Both the position numbers and the translations under genes were made by a program. The notes beneath the pieces were generated by a model. The model saw only the letters and a program-made list of their open reading frames with translations. It did no database searches and had not been told where the DNA came from. From the NCBI GenBank assembly GCA_032622095.1, contig CP136061.1, positions 174,801,692 through 174,865,691 of the forward strand: a stretch of 64,000 nucleotides of DNA. Direction: 5' to 3'. This document shows, in pieces, positions 60,755 through 64,000 of the stretch. The DNA is from Siphonodentalium dalli (taxonomy: Eukaryota > Mollusca > Scaphopoda > Gadilida > Siphonodentaliidae). Each line of letters begins with the position of its first letter. Positions within the stretch are counted from its first letter, which is position 1.

Positions 60755-61310
60755 TGAAAAGTTCTGACTGTTGTGGTCTCCAGAGTTCCAGTCTTATCAG
60801 TCTTTGCAGTCTGGTGAGCGACCCCACAGTCTTTGACTTCTTCTTAAGTAATGTTGGAGCTATTGCCATGGCTTGTTGTCCGTGTGTGTGTGCGTGGAGA
60901 TGTCCATCAACAATTTCCATTAGCATGAGCTCATTTTGGGGTCATAGGGCCAGAAAACATGGCCGCCGATGGCCATTTTGGATTTCAAAATGCAATCCAT
61001 TAGCACGGGCTGCATGCCGAACTGTTTGTTTCATCATCATGAAATTTGTCATGGATGTTAATATTGACATGTAGATGGGGACGAGTCATTTTGGGGTCAT
61101 TCAGCCATAAAATATGGTCACCGGAAGCCATCTTGGATTTTACTCTTTCCAATACTAAATCCTTGGGCACAACCTACAGACCACATCCCTCATATGATCA
61201 TCTCCATCCTTCATATGGATCATCGGAGTGACCTCTAGATGGGAGCTATAAAATGTTTTGAATTTCATTGGAAAAAATTGTCACCAGCAGCCATCTTGGA
61301 TTTTACTTTA
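60755..61310 (+). repeat. 175-bp-type satellite, block 3, with upstream dispersed repeat
   Basis: 60755-60840 matches the short repeat at 10.9 and 25.6 kb. It is followed by GTTGGAGCTATTGCCATGG and satellite units (GCCATCTTGGATTTTACTC, GACATGTAGATGGGGACGAG). Confidence 0.85.
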
Positions 61311-61319
61311 TATATATAT

Positions 61320-62030
61320 CTTTTTTTTTATATATTGACTTGATTCTAGTATTACTTAAACATGCTGTGGAACATGATTGCAGGACGTTGGTTGGTTGAA
61401 ATTATGTCACTTGAGATCACACTCGGACCCTACTTGCTTTCATTAGTGGAAGGTGTCTAATATTGCACCGTACACGGTTTATATACTCTTGAGACATTCA
61501 CTTCGTATTACCTACCTTTCTTATGGTTACTATACTGTGCAGGCAAATTGATGTTTTCCGCATTCCTTACCAATCCATTGGCTGTAATGTATGACATTAT
61601 GTCCTCTTCCAAGTTAAGCTATATGGTGTCATGACACTTTCAATTACTCAATCTTACAAATTTGAAGATATTTTAATGTTGATTTTAATGATGTAAAACA
61701 GTGTAGCACAATTTTATTTTTGGAGATTTTTCTACACAGAGTATGAGAAATGACAATGATAACTTCTTCATTGCTGCATGAACAATGTGTGACGTTATGG
61801 CCATTTTCCAGTGGAATAATATAACAGGAATATCACAAAAACACTAAACCTGACTCCGTTGAAAGGCTATTATCAACAAATCCTGGAACATCATACACTG
61901 GTTGGTGTGTGGAAGTAGATCCGTTCACAGTAAGGACAATACAGCACACAGCATGACATTTGACATCCATAATGTTGATACACAAAAGCGTGCTTTTAAT
62001 AATTTGAGGCTAACAAAACCATCTTTGTTT
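61320..62030. other. Intronic stretch before the last exon
   Basis: No open frame or repeat partner recognised. It ends in the T-rich acceptor region of the exon at 62038. Confidence 0.4.
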
Positions 62031-62037
62031 TACTTAG

Positions 62038-62208
62038 GAAAAAGAAGAGACAACAGGACCAGGTGTTGAATTTCAATCAGAGGCAGAAGTTGTTGCCAAA
62101 GAAGATATTGATGACACAAACAAAGGAAAATATGATAACAAGGAGAACATGAATGAGATAGAGGAGAAAGAAGAACAAAACTCAAAAGATAACATGGCAA
62201 ATGAGGAG
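62038..62208 (+). CDS. MDN1: Midasin (MDN1) internal exon, acidic segment
   Basis: A 57-codon exon, phase 0 in and out, with acceptor TTTACTTAG and donor GTATAA. It starts EKEETTGPGVEF, continues QSEAEVVAKEDIDDTNKGK, and ends EEQNSKDNMANEE. The block TGPG followed by an acidic stretch and (E/L)VAK(D/E)D matches the order seen in midasin after the KLDxxxWG block. Composition is extremely Glu/Lys/Asp/Asn rich and probably disordered. The intron before it is about 16.1 kb, of which 11.9 kb is a single apparent transposon insertion. The rest of the acidic region and the C-terminal MIDAS/VWA domain would lie beyond 64000. Confidence 0.92.
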
Positions 62209-62265
62209 GTATAATAACAACCATTCAATTATTCTATCAAAAATTACAATGCACAATTTATTTTA

Positions 62266-63480
62266 GGGGTCGTGTCTTAATGCAAAACCGATAACCGACC
62301 GATAGCCGATGTATATCGGTTAAACCATCGGGCGACCGACGTGACGTCGTCGTGAAAAACGCCCGATGGTTCGACCAATGGATTGACCGATGGCGACGTT
62401 CACAATAACCGATGCGTCAGTATTTGATCGATGGACTTAAATTACGACGTCATATCGTCATAATTGTAAGCGAGTGCTATGCGTATTACTCTTTGTATCC
62501 AATCCACGAAGGGAACGGGGTGACTGGACCGGAGAAACTCGCCCCGACGATGATTTTGTATTACGTGTTCGGGACGACTTGTCTCATGTGGATGGTCATT
62601 TAATAATTCTTTGTTTGTATGGGTTTTTATGAGTTATTTTATTTGTATATTGAATTATATCTTGACTTTCATTATCACTTCAATTAAATCAATGTGTGCT
62701 GGAATACAAGGATTTCCTTCACGAGACAGACTGTGCATTGCAAAATGTTGTGTAGGCCTAAACACAATCATAACTGTCTGCTAATTACAAAACATTGTAT
62801 AAACACAATTGTAATACGACCCTGCCTAACTATGCTTAAAAGCCATGTCCTGATTGGCCAGTGGCCCGGGTTACCATGGCTATCTCGTTCCAGTTTTGTG
62901 GTACAATTCTACTTTTTTCCAATTGTACCACGAAAAAAATCGGTTTATTCAGATCGCCGCACGCGACTTTTCCCGTCTTTTCTAACTCCGCGCAAACGGA
63001 GCATCAACGGAGTACACCCGCACCCGTAACCCTTTGAATTTTGCTACATCTTGACAATCTTGCGAATTTTCTAGCGATTTGTCGCTTGAAAGTAGTTTGG
63101 TTGCCAATGAATATGGTCCAGATGATGTTATGGTATATTGATATATGTTACGACCAAAGAAAGTTACTTAATAAGTATATTAAATGACAAAATAAATCGG
63201 TAAAATTGTATTTTCCATTGGGCCGATCATATTCGATATTTCGGAATCAAGTTGAAACTGAAAGCGTTTGTTCACCAGAAGGGAAATAAGATTAGTTTAG
63301 TAAACTAGATCATTTTGATCGCTTTGTGTAAGGAAAATGGTCCATAGTCGATGATCATATTCATGTTGCCCCAACAACGGTCAACACAGAAATGACCGCA
63401 ATATAAGTGAGTAGATGGGGCGCGAAACGCCCGGGATGGTCGAAAAGATTGAGTGATCTTCTCCTTCACCCCATAAATGA
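62266..63480. mobile_element. Left part of a GGGG element with CCGAT words
   Basis: Preceded by TTA (62263-62265), it reads GGGGTCGTGTCTTAATGC, then ACCGATAACCGACCGATAGC, ATCGGTTAAACCATCGGGC and further CCGAT/ATCGG words to about 62435. Bases 63425-63480 are a reverse-complement relative of 44485-44535 inside element C (GGGGTGAAGG, TCTTTTCGACCATCC). The right end is not found and may lie outside the window. Confidence 0.55.
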
Positions 63481-63725
63481 CCGCAATCGTGTTTCCTGTA
63501 CAATTTAAATGAAAGGCACGGGCGCCGCTGAAAATACATCCTTTTTTAGCCAATCACAACGATTATTTACGCAAACAAATTACCAGAGTACTCCGTGCAA
63601 AGAAATCGAGTACGCTCATTAAGAATTACACCACAAAATGTTTTCTCAGGTGAGACCGAAAAAGTGCAGTGTTTCGTTGACTATTCAGTCGAATTATGAC
63701 CAGAAACTTTCAGTCGTATTACAAA

Positions 63726-63870
63726 AGAAATAAATACATGGTGTATCGGTGTGTATGGTCAAGTTGTACCACAAAAAACTGATTGTAGGACTCCGCTATG
63801 TGTCGTCCTACAATCTGTTTTTTGTGGTACAACTTTACCATACACACCTCTACACCGTGTATTTATTTCT
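63726..63870. repeat. Near-perfect 65-bp inverted repeat, 15-bp loop
   Basis: 63726-63790 pairs with 63806-63870. Shared words are AAATAAATACA, GTGTGTATGGT and TTGTACCACAAAAAAC on one strand and their complements on the other. A shorter related hairpin (TGTGGTACAATTCTAC and AATTGTACCACG) lies at 62898-62935. Confidence 0.92.
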
Positions 63871-64000
63871 TAATTAATTAACGTCCTATACTGTCATAAA
63901 AATCAAGGTGTCCTAATCCAACCTGATTATAAGAGGTCCCCCTGGTTATTATTAGGTGGCACGGATGTGTGATGACGCTGACAACAAGCTCCCTATAGAT

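Noticed and set aside
15269-62208. Midasin exons as a processed pseudogene
   Set aside because: Introns, splice sites and compatible phases are present, and all five frames are intact.

Overview
The window is animal nuclear DNA. It has no operons or bacterial gene layout, coding density is very low, and the coding exons are short, bounded by GT/AG splice sites and separated by introns of 4-16 kb filled with nested repeats. The interspersed families (an AGCTCACCTGAG-headed repeat, a 175-bp tandem repeat, abundant LINE 3' ends) resemble those I know from marine molluscs, so a bivalve or other lophotrochozoan is my best guess. That assignment is inference.

The only host gene I can support is on the + strand: five consecutive, phase-compatible exons (15269-15511, 28656-28790, 32679-32796, 45764-45903, 62038-62208) encoding about 269 residues of midasin (MDN1/Rea1), the giant AAA+ ATPase of 60S ribosome assembly. 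They cover the end of the linker and the start of the Asp/Glu-rich segment. The AAA+ ring must lie upstream of the window and the MIDAS domain downstream. Under 1% of the 47 kb between the first and last of these exons is coding; the rest is almost entirely mobile DNA.

Layout. 1-15.2 kb: a large inverted-repeat region, an element built on a CGTGGCCACG word, palindromic MITE-like repeats, and a 2.4-kb inverted satellite. 15.5-28.6 kb: a piggyBac element with TTAA at both ends and a frameshifted transposase, carrying a second DNA transposon inside it, then a TTAA MITE. 32.8-45.8 kb: LINE remnants interrupted by TAA-duplicating transposons. 45.9-62.0 kb: one apparent 11.9-kb insertion holding a 175-bp satellite and a head-to-tail array of repeats with TA-rich tails. 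62.2-64 kb: the left end of another GGGG-type element and a 65-bp hairpin.

The most unusual theme is a set of DNA transposons whose ends are arrays of one short word, with a different word in each family: ACTTAAGT, GGACTTAAGTCC, CGTGGCCACG, GCGGAGTTT, TCCGCAA, GTCGAAA-like, TCGGTAC, CGGTAATT, CGGCGAA, GACAACTCGG. Several boundaries can be proven inside the window, because uninterrupted copies of the target repeat are also present.
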